From Escallonia rubra (Eukaryota; Streptophyta; Magnoliopsida; Escalloniales; Escalloniaceae): 64,000 nucleotides of DNA. The notes under the pieces are model-generated. The model ran no database searches. It had not been told where the DNA came from and was given only the letters and a program-made list of their open reading frames with translations. The translations under genes and the position numbers were made by a program. The DNA is taken from contig JAVXUO010002053.1 in the NCBI GenBank assembly GCA_033065855.1, positions 1 through 64,000 of the forward strand. The letters are read 5' to 3'. Positions 11,352-21,143 of this stretch are shown one piece after another; position 1 is the first letter of the stretch; each line of letters opens with the position of its first letter.

Positions 11352-11404
11352 GGTTGCCCAGACTAGAAAGACGCAAGTTACCAAGACAAAGTAACATTGA
11401 GACA

Positions 11405-11548
11405 ATGAGCATGCAATCAATAGGACATCCACATTCTAATGTTAAGTGGTGGCACTGGCGGCGGTGGTGCGAGTGGGCAGCAAGCCAAGGATGGATGGGG
11501 TGGCTACTTCCAAATGCCACTTCACTATCCAAGGTACACCCGTGCTGA
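11405..11548 (+). promoter_or_regulatory. Overlapping upstream ORF
   Basis: Two ATGs (11405 and 11411) lie between the TATA box and the main start in a different frame. They open a 47-codon ORF that runs past the main ATG and stops at 11548. If transcription starts downstream of the TATA box, this uORF would lower translation of the main frame. The alternative is an unseen short intron joining the upstream ATG to the main frame. Confidence 0.4.
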
Positions 11549-11669
11549 GTACGAGACCATGCCGGAGTGGAAGCTCGATTGCTTGCTCACTCAGTTCGGC
11601 CTGGCGGTCACCGGAGATGTCAACCAGAAGAGGAGGTTCGCCATTGGAGCTTTCCTGTGGCACTACTAA
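11439..11669 (+). CDS. Small plant DUF7722-type protein
   Basis: Single-exon 76-residue protein of unknown function. After a glycine-rich start (MLSGGTGGGGASGQQ) it has GYFQMPLHYPRYTRAEYE, MPEWKLDCLLTQFGL and VTGDVNQKRRFAIGAFLW, the conserved core of a small angiosperm family annotated as DUF7722. Length is typical. There is no signal peptide or membrane segment; it is likely soluble. The start is the first ATG in this frame. A TATA box lies 95 bp upstream and an AATAAA 200 bp downstream, so the transcription unit looks complete. The Pack-MULE ends about 650 bp upstream. An out-of-frame ATG in the leader is the only oddity. Confidence 0.85.
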   Translation: MLSGGTGGGGASGQQAKDGWGGYFQMPLHYPRYTRAEYETMPEWKLDCLLTQFGLAVTGDVNQKRRFAIGAFLWHY

Positions 11670-11868
11670 GCCTTCGCTCTATTTGGCCGCAAGGGGCTGG
11701 TGTTGGCAAGGAGAACTGCGGTAATGTGTCCGTGTGTTGTTAATTGTGAGTTGCCATTTCAACTAAGAGCAGAAACCATGCATGCAAAAATCTAGCAATT
11801 TCTGGCAGCTTGTAAACTTTCCTGCACTTCCATGTTTTAAATTATCTGGTATGGAAAATTTCCCAAGA

Positions 11869-11874
11869 AATAAA
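11869..11874 (+). terminator. Candidate polyadenylation signal
   Basis: AATAAA 200 bp after the stop codon of the DUF7722-type gene, in a T-rich 3' region. Placement fits a plant near-upstream element. Confidence 0.4.
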
Positions 11875-12049
11875 CTTATTACTGTTTTTTTTTTCTTGGC
11901 ATGTATTAACAATTCTACAATATAAAATTCAAAGAAAAGTGGGAACAAGAAAAATTCATTTTCCTTATCAGTCGTTGCCAATCGAAAACCTATTGTAAAA
12001 GAGTAGCCCCAAATGGTTTTGGAGTTTGTATCCGTATTTCATAGATCAA

Positions 12050-12217
12050 GATCCTCTACTGTGTCAGAGAGGTGTTGCACAACATTTAGCGACAAAAGAT
12101 TGTCACTGAAAGTGTTTTCTCGTTGTTACTGAAATTTATAATGACAGTTTCTTGTCGCTAAAAAAATATTTAATAGCATTTTCTTGGTACAACAACTCTG
12201 CTGTACAGCAGAAGATC
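12050..12217. mobile_element. Small MITE with GATCCTCT-type ends
   Basis: GATCCTCTACTG at the left pairs with the complement of CAGCAGAAGATC at the right, and imperfect complementarity continues ~30 bp inward. The interior has TTTAGCGACAAAAG and CTTGTCGCTAAA words like CACTA subterminal repeats. No ORF. The duplication was not resolved. Confidence 0.5.
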
Positions 12218-12746
12218 CTGATCCGTAGTCTACATATCATTATGAAGTATGAAAAAATGTCTCTAAAAGAGAAATGGATATAATCAGTAGTGCGAATATG
12301 ATTTGCAGTTTTCTCCTTTTTGGAAGAATTGAATACTTTACACTCTTTCACGATCCTGATCCTGATCCTGATCAGTAGTCCACCCACAACCCAATCATCG
12401 TGCACCCAGCAAACCTGAACTGCCTAACCCATCAACACCCAACGCATTCACACCCGCCGACAATAGATCCATTGCATACAATGAAGGTCATTCGTGGCAC
12501 CTTAACCACGAGAGCCATAATTGAAATATCACTCAAATCACACACACACCACACAGTAAAGGAACATTAACTTTCGAGTACTTACTTACATTGCTCGCTT
12601 TACTTGACAAAAGATATAGCCTAAACTTTTCCCAACATTGTGCATAATCCTCGATTAATGCTTGGTTTTGTCCATACATTGGTTCTTCGACGAAGAATTT
12701 ATATATCAACTTTTGGTTTTGTCCATATACATTGGTATAGAACTCC

Positions 12747-12782
<36 letters not shown>

Positions 12783-13293
12783 ACACACACACACAACACC
12801 ACCACCCACCCCTTGCATACATTAATTTTCTGTTTTATGCACTGTTTAGTAGTGGAGGAATATAAGTAAAACTGAATTATAAGAAAATTGTTATCTATTT
12901 TTGGAATTTGATGAGAACTTGATTGACTAAATTTTATTGCTTGGATATGGTCAGTGACCGAGGCAGAACAAGGGAGGGAGTTGATTTTCCTCAACTTTTT
13001 TGTGTATCATAATATTTTTGGCCGCTCAGGTCTCATTTCAAATGATTCCGAAAATTGTTTTTTGACAAATGCTCAGGTCTCATTTCAAATTCTGTTTGCA
13101 ATCAAAATGTGAATCTATATATTGTTCTTAATGTTTAACTAAACAGTAGGAGGTGCGGAGTCTCGTGTATAAGCTGTGTCTAGTTCCATGTTTACAATTG
13201 CATAGCTGTACTACATATATACTCTTATTCTATACAACTTCATTCGATTGTTATTCTTGTCCATATGTGTCAACGTCGAGCTAAATTGATGCA
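12218..13293. other. Intergenic stretch with a long poly-C tract
   Basis: Contains a CCTGAT triplet repeat at about 12355-12373, a ~34-base C homopolymer (about 12749-12782) followed by a CA repeat, and a duplicated 20-bp segment near 13024 and 13070. Proline- or histidine-rich frames here are only translations of the simple repeats. No gene recognised. Confidence 0.5.
12749..12795. repeat. Long C homopolymer plus CA microsatellite
   Basis: About 34 consecutive C residues followed by a CA run. The length may be unreliable in any assembly. Confidence 0.85.
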
Positions 13294-13488
13294 GGGGGTT
13301 GACTGGAAAGACTTTTTTTTTCTATCAAGCTGATGATCAGCACTACATACCACGAGCTTTGCTCATGGATTTGGAGCCCAGGGTGATTAATGGTATCCAA
13401 ACCAGTGAACCAAAATCTTTACAATCAGGAGAATGTACTTATTTCAAAACATGGAGGCGGCTCAGGGAGTTATTGGGTAATCACGAGG

Positions 13489-14053
13489 TCGGTACTTAGC
13501 CGATCCTTTTTTACTGAAAGGGAACCTGAGATAGATGAAGTAGCCAAGTTTAAGCACATTTTAAAGCTTGTGCATTAATTAACAGTAGTCGATCCTTAAT
13601 CACTAAATGTTAAGTTGTTGGTTATTATTTAAAGCCGGGATGGGAACTATTTGAGCACCTTGGTATTTCTGCGGCGCCTTTTCTCTTATATGCAAAACTT
13701 GCGGAGTAGAAATATCTGAACCTTCAGTCGTTTGGACACAACATGCATGCTTGAGCATAGGTTACAGCATTGGGGTCATAACAAGAGTGAGTGACGGATT
13801 ATTACTTTTTACTTGCCGAATGAATATGAAAGAGAACAGTTCTTGGGGTTTCTGCTGTAACCATGCATTCTTGCCAGGGGTCCTTTGTACCACGCAATAA
13901 CGTGATCACCTGTGAATTTCTGGCTTTTGTCATTGTTGGTTTCTAGTGATCTAGCAACAGAGATGGTTTAGAGTTAGTTTTAAAGACAGCCCACAATTTG
14001 GGGACATGCTTCCCCACCATTTGGGAACATGCTTCCCCACCCTCCGTGTTGCT
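13489..14053. other. Remnant intron/intergenic sequence of the tubulin pseudogene
   Basis: No tubulin exon recognised. A short open stretch at about 13507-13578 (FFTEREPEIDEVAKFKHILK) is not assigned to any family. The rest is AT-rich without repeats I can name. Confidence 0.4.
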
Positions 14054-14370
14054 TTTTTCTAGGGGAAAGTAGGGAATGACCCCCTCTACTATACACGTTG
14101 TGCGATTTGCCCCCCTCCACTTCAAACTTAAGCACTAAACCCCCCCACAGTTTGAGAAATTGGGCACCTTAGACGGAAACTGTTAAACTAAACAGCGCGT
14201 GGTCAACACATGCGCTGACTAAATTTTTTTTTTTAAATGACAATTTTGCCCCTTCTTCTCCTGGATCTTCAATTTCAGTTTCTTCCTCTTCACCTTTTAC
14301 CACCGCACCACCGGAACGGCGCCGGCGCCGGCGCAAAGTAGCCTTCAACTAACTACCACCGATTACCGCG

Positions 14371-14486
14371 CCGCCGCAACAGCCCCGGCAGACTCCCCGC
14401 CGCAACAGCCCCGGCAGACTCCCCGCCGCAACAGCCCGCAACATCCCCGGCAGACTCCCCGCCGCAACAGCCCCGGCAGATCGGCC
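14371..14486. repeat. 26-bp GC-rich tandem repeat
   Basis: About four copies of a CGCAACAGCCCCGGCAGACT-containing 26-bp unit inside the MULE, with one shortened copy. Confidence 0.8.
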
Positions 14487-14785
14487 ATCGATCGGCCATT
14501 CCTGTCGCAATCACCATTCCTGTCGCATGCCGTGGGCCATCGATCGGCCACCATTCCTGTCGCATGCCGTGGGCCATCGATCGGCCATCCAAAACCATCA
14601 GCCGCCGCCCAACCAAACCCAACCGCCACCAATCGCAATCACAACCACAACTACGGGGAAGGGGAAGGGGAAATGCAGAGAATGGGAAGGGGAAATGTAG
14701 AGAATGGGAAGGGGAAAAGAGTGAAGAACAGGAAGAAGAAGGGAAGGGGGGAAAAGAGTGAAGAACATGAAAAAGAATAAGAGAA

Positions 14786-14880
14786 ACCCTAATTTTCAAA
14801 TTAGGGTTTCAAAACCCTAATTTGAAAATTAGGGTTTCAAAACCCTAATTTGAAAATTAGGGTTTCGAAACCCCAATTTT
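14786..14880. repeat. Palindromic CCCTAATTT repeat array
   Basis: Alternating CCCTAATTTTCAAATTAGGG-type palindromes, about three units with a ~37-bp period, inside the MULE. Single strands could fold into serial hairpins. Confidence 0.75.
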
Positions 14881-15603
14881 TAAATCAAGGTTTCAAATCC
14901 TCTAATTTTAGGATTTCAAAAGCTTAATTTGCAAATTATTTGCTAATCCTAATGGCAATCACGGTTCCTTTTTTTTTTTTTTTGTAACTCTCGGGTGGTC
15001 GGAGAAAAAGACCAGTTGTTGTGCTCAGTGAATCACCAATTGTAGCGGGGTTGACCAGAGGAGGAGGGTCATGGGCAAAAATTGTAATTTAAATTTGAGG
15101 GGAGGAAATTGCACACCGTGTATAGTACAGGGGGTCATTAGCTAATAAAGAAATAAGGGTATTTTGGTCATTTCACGCTATTTTTAACGGATCCGTCTAA
15201 GGTGCCCAATTTCTCAAACTGTGGTAGGGTTTAGTGCTTAAGTTTGAAGTGAGGGGGGCAAATCGCACAACGTGTATAGTAGAGGGGGTCATTCCCTACT
15301 TTCCCCTTTTTCTACTTCAATTTTATGTCTTTTCCCTAACTGCAAAACCTGGGCAGGACAACGATCTCCCGGAGTTTGGTGATCTAGAGACATAATTGAT
15401 AGTTTGGTTGACGAATACACGGTTTGTGAGTCCCCAACTTACATCAAATCAGGAACAGAGGTACATACTCTACCCGTCTAATTTTTCACCCAAATTTGCT
15501 ACTCTTGTTTTTAACGGGTTCATTTCTTTTCCAGGATCCAGACCACATCCTTACAGGTGAAGGAAATGCTACAGGAACAGTGGATCCAAAGTTAGTAGTT
15601 TGA

Positions 15604-15908
15604 ACTAACCAGGCATGTTGCGGTCACCCCTTTTGATCACCAACGTAGCTTGCCTTTACTTTCTTAAAGAATATAATGTAAGCTTACCCTACCTAGTCAA
15701 ATCAAAAACTAAAAAATTGTAAGCTTACACATCTTGACGTGCATTCTCAAAGAGGAATAAAAGGTTTTATTAGATGTTGTTTGCTTGGTTGTGAACTTGC
15801 GTCATGTTTTATCCGTATAGATTTGGGGTGACATTTTCTCTCTTATGTAACCAGTATATGTATATTGTATTCGTAAAGGTATGGTTGATGACTTTGCACT
15901 GCCGCTTG
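15604..15908. other. 3' flank of the tubulin pseudogene
   Basis: AT-rich former 3' UTR sequence between the pseudogene stop and the Gypsy insertion. It continues beyond the insertion at 21144. No other feature seen. Confidence 0.5.
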
Positions 15909-15913
15909 CCACT

Positions 15914-16355
15914 TGATATAGCTAAAAATATCCCTCCAATCTACGGACGACACGTGGCAATTGTGACACGTAACTCATACTGGCTCATTACTGATATGGC
16001 ACTTACCGTATCAGTCACCGGGCAGAATCCTAAAGAGACTCTGACTCTATCAGCTCAGATTCACATGAGATCCTCTAGGATCCTAATTAGATTCTGATTA
16101 GAGTTGGTCAAAGCCCAGTCCTACTAGGACTCCTCTTTCTACAACTATATAAAGGGGTCAAGCCCATCAGGTAAAGACAAGTTCACACACATACACATTG
16201 TGTAATACTGCTTTTCAGAGTTCTACCTTGTTAGCCCTCTCTGACTTAAGCATCGGAGCGTTCTCCCGCCGGAACCCCACTCGGCGGTCACTCCGTGTTC
16301 TCTTTTGCAGGCCTGATTTCTGGTGTGGTTCCCGATCCAGTTTTTAGCTGCAACA
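15914..16355 (+). repeat. Left (5') LTR of the Gypsy element
   Basis: 442 bp, TG...CA bounded. It includes a TATATAAA box at 16146-16153 that would start transcription toward the gag region. Confidence 0.9.
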
Positions 16356-16979
16356 GATTGGCGCCATCCGTAGGACCACTACCGGGAACATAGCCAATCA
16401 TTCTTCTTCCGGTGACTCTTCACAGAGTCATTCCCAGAACCATCGTGCGCGAACTAGCAGCTCTCATCGACCAGGTCGTTCTCGTGATCGACACTCGACC
16501 CCTTTACGCCGCCATCACGCCAGTTCTTCTGAAGATGTTTACGTCAACGTAACATCTACTACTCCCGAATCAGAAACTAGACCTCGGAGAAACCGATCTC
16601 CAACGTCTACTCTGAAAAACGGTGACCTTCGCCATCGCCTGAACCGTCAGCTATTCAGAACACCACATGACAACCTTACAAAGGAAATACATGAACTGAA
16701 GGATGTTGTAAACATTCTTCAGCGAAAGCTTGACATGGCAGTGGCTCCACATTCGACAGAAAGAGGACGCCTGAGTTTTGTTCCCAAGAATGAGACTCCT
16801 GGAAGATGGTACCTAGATATCGCTCTCCAGAACGATCTCTCCCAAGGGAAGAATCTGGATATCCGTTATTCGAAACCATTGAGAAAGCAAAGCTACCTCC
16901 CAACTTCCAAATGCCTCAGTGTGACCACTACGACGGGACTGGAGATCCAGGAGAACATGTTTATCAATTTTAAACAAAC

Positions 16980-18041
16980 ATGTTACTCCTCCAAGTTTCA
17001 GATGTTGTCATGTGCATAGCCTTTCCCACCACTCTCAGAAAAGCTGCACATGCATGGTTCAAATCTCTACAACCAAGATCAATCTATTTCTTCAGCCAAT
17101 TATCGGATCTCTTCCAAAAGCACTTTGTAAGCAGTCGCTCCCGAAGAAAGAACTCGGCGAGCCTGCTAAACATTGTGCAAGAGAAAAACGAATCTTTGGC
17201 GTGCTTCCTCGGACGGTTCAACGCAGCTACTTTGGAGATTGATAACTTGGACAAATCCGTGAAGTATACTGCCTTCCTCCGAGGCCTCCGTCCGGCATCC
17301 AAGTTTGCGTTCTCTGTAAACAAAAGTCCTCCGGGTAATATGAAAGCCCTTCTCGAGAAGGCTAACAAGTATATTCAAGCTGAAGAATACTTGGAGACCC
17401 ACAGAGGAAGACGCAGAGAAGGCAAACAAGAACAAAAGAAACGATCTCGAGAAATAACTCCTCAAGGAGGGAAGTCAGCAAAACAATCTAAGCGTGATGA
17501 AAGGCGTCCGAAATACCCGTTTGCTTCTGAAAATCTAACGCCGCTCAATGCCAGACCTTCAGAGATACTGCACGAGATCAAAGACAATAAAGCTCTCAAA
17601 TGGCCAGAAAAGATGACATCTCGCCCGAACGAAAGGAATAGAAAGTTATGGTGCCACTTTCACAACGATCATGGCCACACAACTGATGATTGTGGATCAC
17701 TTAAACGAACAATCGAAGCTCTCATTAAGCATGTCCAGTTGAGAAAGTGGGTGGCGCGCAAAGAAGGACGACAAGAAACACCCCCAGCCGCTGAAGAAAG
17801 AGAACGGGAAGAGAATGCGGGTACAATCAACACTATCTCTGGGGGATTAGCTGCAGGAGGCTCATCAGGACAAGCTCGAAAAGCATATGCTAGGGAAGTG
17901 TGCATAACGAGCCAACCCCCAAGTAAGAAATCGAAGACTGTGCCCTTACCTACTATCTATTTCTCAGAAGATGATCTAAAAGATATCAAGACTCCTCATG
18001 ATGACCCCGTTAGTCATCACGATCAAAGCTGGGAACTTTGA
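16980..18041 (+). other. Gypsy gag region (fossil)
   Basis: Open frame of 353 residues resembling plant Gypsy capsid (retrotrans_gag): AHAWFKSLQPRSI near the start, the FVSSRSRRKNSASLLNIVQ segment, a basic linker, and a CHFHNDHGHTTDDC zinc-knuckle-like motif. It belongs to the element at 15914-21138 and is not a host gene. Confidence 0.85.
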
Positions 18042-18408
18042 TGTGAAGCGGGTTCTGGTCAACAATGGAAGTTCCGCAGAAGTCTTATTTTACGATGCAT
18101 TCAAGAGGATAAACATTCCAACGGACTGTCTCCGAAAGATGGATACATCGTTGTATGGATTCTCCAATCATCTAGTTGAGCTTGAAGGTATTATCGCACT
18201 CCCAGTTTCGATTGGCACACCTCCGACACAAGCCAACTTCATGCTTGATTTTGTGGTGGTAAAGGTCCCCTCAGCATACAACGCCATATTGGGACGACCA
18301 GCACTCAATCAGCTACAGGCTGTAGTGTCAACCTATCACCTCAAGATGAAGTTCCCCACGGAACACGGGATTGGAGAGGTGAAAGGAGACCAGACTACAA
18401 CTCGTTAG
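17998..18408 (+). other. Gypsy retropepsin-like region (fossil)
   Basis: Overlaps the end of the gag frame. It has the plant Gypsy aspartic-protease context: VLVNNGSSAEVLFYDAFKRI, then YNAILGRPALNQLQAVVSTY. It is part of the broken element and followed by non-coding repeats rather than polymerase sequence. Confidence 0.8.
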
Positions 18409-18730
18409 TGCTATGTCACTTCGTGCCGACCAAAGAAGACAAAGAAATTGGACTCCGGGGAAATCTTGATCTGATAGAAAAGGTTCGAACTCAAGCCCAT
18501 GAACGATCCGTTGTTCTAAAAACAACGCATCGCGCAGTAGCATCTTGCCCCGAGGCAAGACATTTCTTTTTCAGGGGGATAAGGGGCTCAAACCTTATCA
18601 AACCCCAATCTCTTGGAAATTGTCTTTAGAAGATTTTTTCGAATAAATGGGTTGTCAAGCAATCCAATGTAAACTTTATTTTTGCTTGAGCAATAAAGTT
18701 ATTTTTCTCAACATTGTTGTAATGTAAGCT

Positions 18731-19050
18731 TAGCCAAAACACTATGTCCGAACAGAGTGGTGGCCGAACACTCTACCCGAACAGAGCGATCAACTTAGCC
18801 AAAACACTCTATCCAAACAGAGTGATGGCCGAACACTCTGCCCGAACAAAGCGATCAACTTAGCCAAAACACTCTGTCCGAACAGAGTGATGGCCGAACA
18901 CTCTGCCCGAACAGAGTGATCAACTTAGCCAAAACATTCTGTCTGAACAGAGCGATGGCCGAACACTTTGCCCGAATAGAGTGATCAACTTAGCCAATAC
19001 ATTATGTCCGAACAGAGTGATGGTCGAACACTCTGCCCAAACAGAGTGTG
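18731..19050. repeat. 65-bp minisatellite in the Gypsy element
   Basis: Five tandem copies; the word TTAGCCAAAACA recurs with its core at 18731, 18796, 18861, 18926 and 18991. Each unit contains CGAACAGAGTGATGGCCGAA and CTCTGCCCGAACAGAG, themselves partly palindromic. A diverged relative of the unit recurs at about 19480-19720. Confidence 0.9.
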
Positions 19051-20027
19051 TAACTCTTGAGTTTTATAAAAATACAAGAGAAGGCCAAACGGATTAGCTA
19101 CAGATTTAAGTCCGTGAAGAAACAAAAGTTAATGGGGGCACCGTCACTCCACCAAAGCTTTTGCTTCTTCAAAGTATAGGCCGAGCGAGGGTGCTCGACT
19201 TCTTTGCCAACTCTTTAAGTGACGAATAAAGAGTTAGAGTTAAAGTAAAAATAGATAACGCTGTGTGAATGGTAGAATAAACCATAAAAACACATAGTGA
19301 ACAAAGTACCATCAATAAAACAAAAGATAGAGTACATACAATGCCCTTAAAAGGGCATCAAAATACTCAGTCTAAAAAGAAATAAAGAGCCTACAAGATG
19401 AAGACTAGATCTAAGGCTCGGAGGCAAGGCCTAAAAGACCATCCTTTGGAGGATGAGTTCATATGTGGAAATTAAAACCAACATTCTGTCCGAGCAGAAT
19501 GTTGGCCGAACACTCTGCCCGAGCAGAGTAACCAAAGCTTGGACCAACATTCTGTCCGAACAGAATGTTGGCCGAGCACTCCGCCCAAGCAGAGAACCAA
19601 CTTCATACCCTTTGTGCTCGGATGAAGCATAAAGGAACCGAAGCATCATGCCCGAACAGATTGGGAATAAACCCGTTGAGCTCGGACAAGCCATGTCCGA
19701 GCAGAATGACCACCGAACTCGTCACCCGTGTAGACATCCTAACTCCATTTCCTTTGTGCTCTCAAGAGCCCGTGGGTAAAACTCTACGGAGTTTGACTAC
19801 AGAAAGTTCTCGAGTGGAGGTCAAAAGACTTTTTTATAAGTAGAGCTTCCAAGTGAAGTCTTTTGGAGGAAAGGAGGTTTTATATGGATAGAGCTCAGAA
19901 AACTATCCAAAATAAAAAAAAAAATTCACCTCAAACAGATATCCGAGCAAAAAGTTATGGACTTTTCAAGTTCTCAAGTGATAGTACAAGTGTATTTTCT
20001 GCTCGGATTTAACAAACATGACCGAGC

Positions 20028-20095
20028 AGCCCAGTGGCGTTTCATTCTCATTCCGCGCGCGAGGTCAAGGGTTCGAATCTGCTCCGACACATGAA
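20028..20095 (+). repeat. tRNA-derived SINE-like segment
   Basis: GCAGCCCAGTGGC (box A-like) followed about 35 bases later by GGTTCGAATCTG (box B consensus), then an A/T-rich tail. The spacing fits a tRNA-derived Pol III promoter. It lies in the 3' untranslated part of the Gypsy element. It is too short and unstructured to be a working tRNA gene. Confidence 0.4.
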
Positions 20096-20159
20096 CAATA
20101 AAGAGTTCTTTACTTTTTAAACAAAGAGTTCATTAGATTGGGCCTCTCCACCATCAGGC

Positions 20160-20590
20160 CCGCGTCCGCGCAGCAAGCCCGCACAGCTTGTCCTAGCAGA
20201 TCGTGGTCCGAGCCTAACGACCGAGCAGAATGTTGGGGCTTCTCAGCTCGGGCCATAGTCCGAGCAGGCCATGGTCAGACCAGAAAAAATCCGAGCAGAT
20301 CGTGGTCCGAGCCCAATGTCCGAGCAGATCGTAGTCCGAGCCCAACAACCGAGCAGAATGTTGGGGCTTCTCAGCTCGGGCCATAGTCCGAGCAGGCCAT
20401 GGTCAGACCAGAAAAAAATCCGAGCAGATCGTGGTCCGAGCAGAACATGGTCCGAGTAGAAAAATCCGAACAGACCCATAGTCCGAACAAAACATGGTCC
20501 GAGCAGAAAAAATCCGAACAAAACTCTGCCCAAGCAGAACCGTGTCCGAACAGAACCTTGTCTGAGCAGAACAGTCTTTGAATATTTGAA
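20160..20590. repeat. CCGAGCAGA-rich tandem repeats
   Basis: A ~128-bp higher-order unit present twice (about 20219 and 20347), built from short words such as CCGAGCAGATCGTGGTCCGAG, degrading into simple CCGAACAGAA repeats up to 20590. Located just before the right LTR of the Gypsy element. Confidence 0.85.
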
Positions 20591-20696
20591 ATGTCAGACA
20601 AACAGATTCAATTATGTTTTTGGCATATTTCGCTATCACCAGTGAAAAAAGTGTGCTTTCACCCACTTCATTAACGCTGGTAAAAGCAGGGGCATA

Positions 20697-21138
20697 TCAT
20701 ATAGCTAAAAATATCCCTCCAATCTATGGACGACACGTGGCAGTTGTGACACGTAACCCATACTGGCTCATTACTGATATGGCACTTACCGTATCAGTCA
20801 CCGGGCAGAATCCTAAAGAGACTCTGACTCTATCAGCTCAGATTCACATGAGATCCTCTAGGATCCTAATTAGATTCTGATTAGAGTTGGTCAAAGCCCA
20901 GTCCTACTAGGACTCCTCTTTCTACCACTATATAAAGGGGTCAAGCCCCTCAGGTAAAGACAAGTTCACACACATACACATTGTGTAATACTGCTTTTCA
21001 GAGTTCTACCTTGTTAGCCCTCTCTGACTTAAGCATCGGAGCGTTCCCCCCCCGGAACCCCACCCAGCGGTCACTCCGAGTTCTCTTTTGAAGGCCTAAT
21101 TTCTGGTGTGGTTCCCGATCCAATTTTTAGCTCCAACA
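20697..21138 (+). repeat. Right (3') LTR of the Gypsy element
   Basis: 442 bp, about 96-97% identical by eye to the left LTR; CCACT follows immediately. Confidence 0.9.
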
Positions 21139-21143
21139 CCACT

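Larger units (their letters stand above)
14062..15306. mobile_element. MULE-like TIR element with doubled right end
   Basis: A 1245-bp element with long inverted repeats starting GGGGAAAGTAGGGAATGACC and ending in the complement, flanked by TTTTTCTA on both sides (14054-14061 and 15307-15314; 8-9 bp depending on where the T run is cut). The interior is GC-rich with a 26-bp tandem array (14371-14486), repeated ATCGATCGGCCA words (about 14484-14587), and a palindromic CCCTAATTT/AAATTAGGG array (14786-14880). A second, diverged copy of the right-end sequence lies at about 15086-15144 in the same orientation as the true end. No transposase. It sits in the tubulin pseudogene, 50 bp before the penultimate exon. 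Confidence 0.8.
13294..15603 (+). pseudogene. TUBG: Gamma-tubulin pseudogene (three exon remnants)
   Basis: Gamma-tubulin nucleates microtubules within the gamma-TuRC. Three remnants lie in order. 13294-13488 encodes [20 protein letters not shown] and, one frame away, [19 protein letters not shown], so a frameshift lies near 13410. 15357-15460 encodes DNDLPEFGD, then after a one-base frame change RDIIDSLVDEYTVCESPTYI. 15535-15603 encodes DPDHILTGEGNATGTVDPKL plus VV and a stop, the family's exact C terminus. Acceptor and donor sites are still recognisable. The first ~55 residues are not in the window and most of the central ~300 residues are absent between 13489 and 15356, where a MULE now sits. 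It is therefore a decayed, internally deleted copy, presumably with a functional paralogue elsewhere. Confidence 0.88.
15914..21138 (+). mobile_element. Gypsy-type LTR element, non-autonomous fossil (gag/protease parts only)
   Basis: A 5.2-kb plus-strand element bounded by two 442-bp LTRs (15914-16355 and 20697-21138) and a perfect 5-bp target duplication CCACT (15909-15913, 21139-21143). A primer-binding-like TTGGCGCCATCCG follows the left LTR and a purine-rich tract precedes the right one. Parts recognised are a gag region (about 16380-18041) and a retropepsin-like region (about 17998-18408); reverse transcriptase and integrase are not recognised. The ~2.3 kb before the right LTR is full of minisatellites. 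The LTRs differ at about 15 of 442 positions by eye, which at commonly used plant rates suggests an insertion age of the order of 1-2 million years (inference). It is broken and would have depended on a relative. Confidence 0.9.

Noticed and set aside
12533-12994. Frame with a long glycine or proline run
   Set aside because: Translation of the C homopolymer and CA repeat only.
16980-18408. Possible domesticated host gag or protease gene
   Set aside because: Lies between matching LTRs with a 5-bp duplication and a primer site; simply retroelement content.
18731-19050. Regular 65-bp repeats considered as a CRISPR-like array
   Set aside because: The units are wholly tandem with no unique spacers, sit in a plant retroelement, and have no cas genes nearby; an ordinary minisatellite.
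20028-20100. A tRNA gene
   Set aside because: Box A and B-like words are present but no cloverleaf or acceptor stem can be formed.
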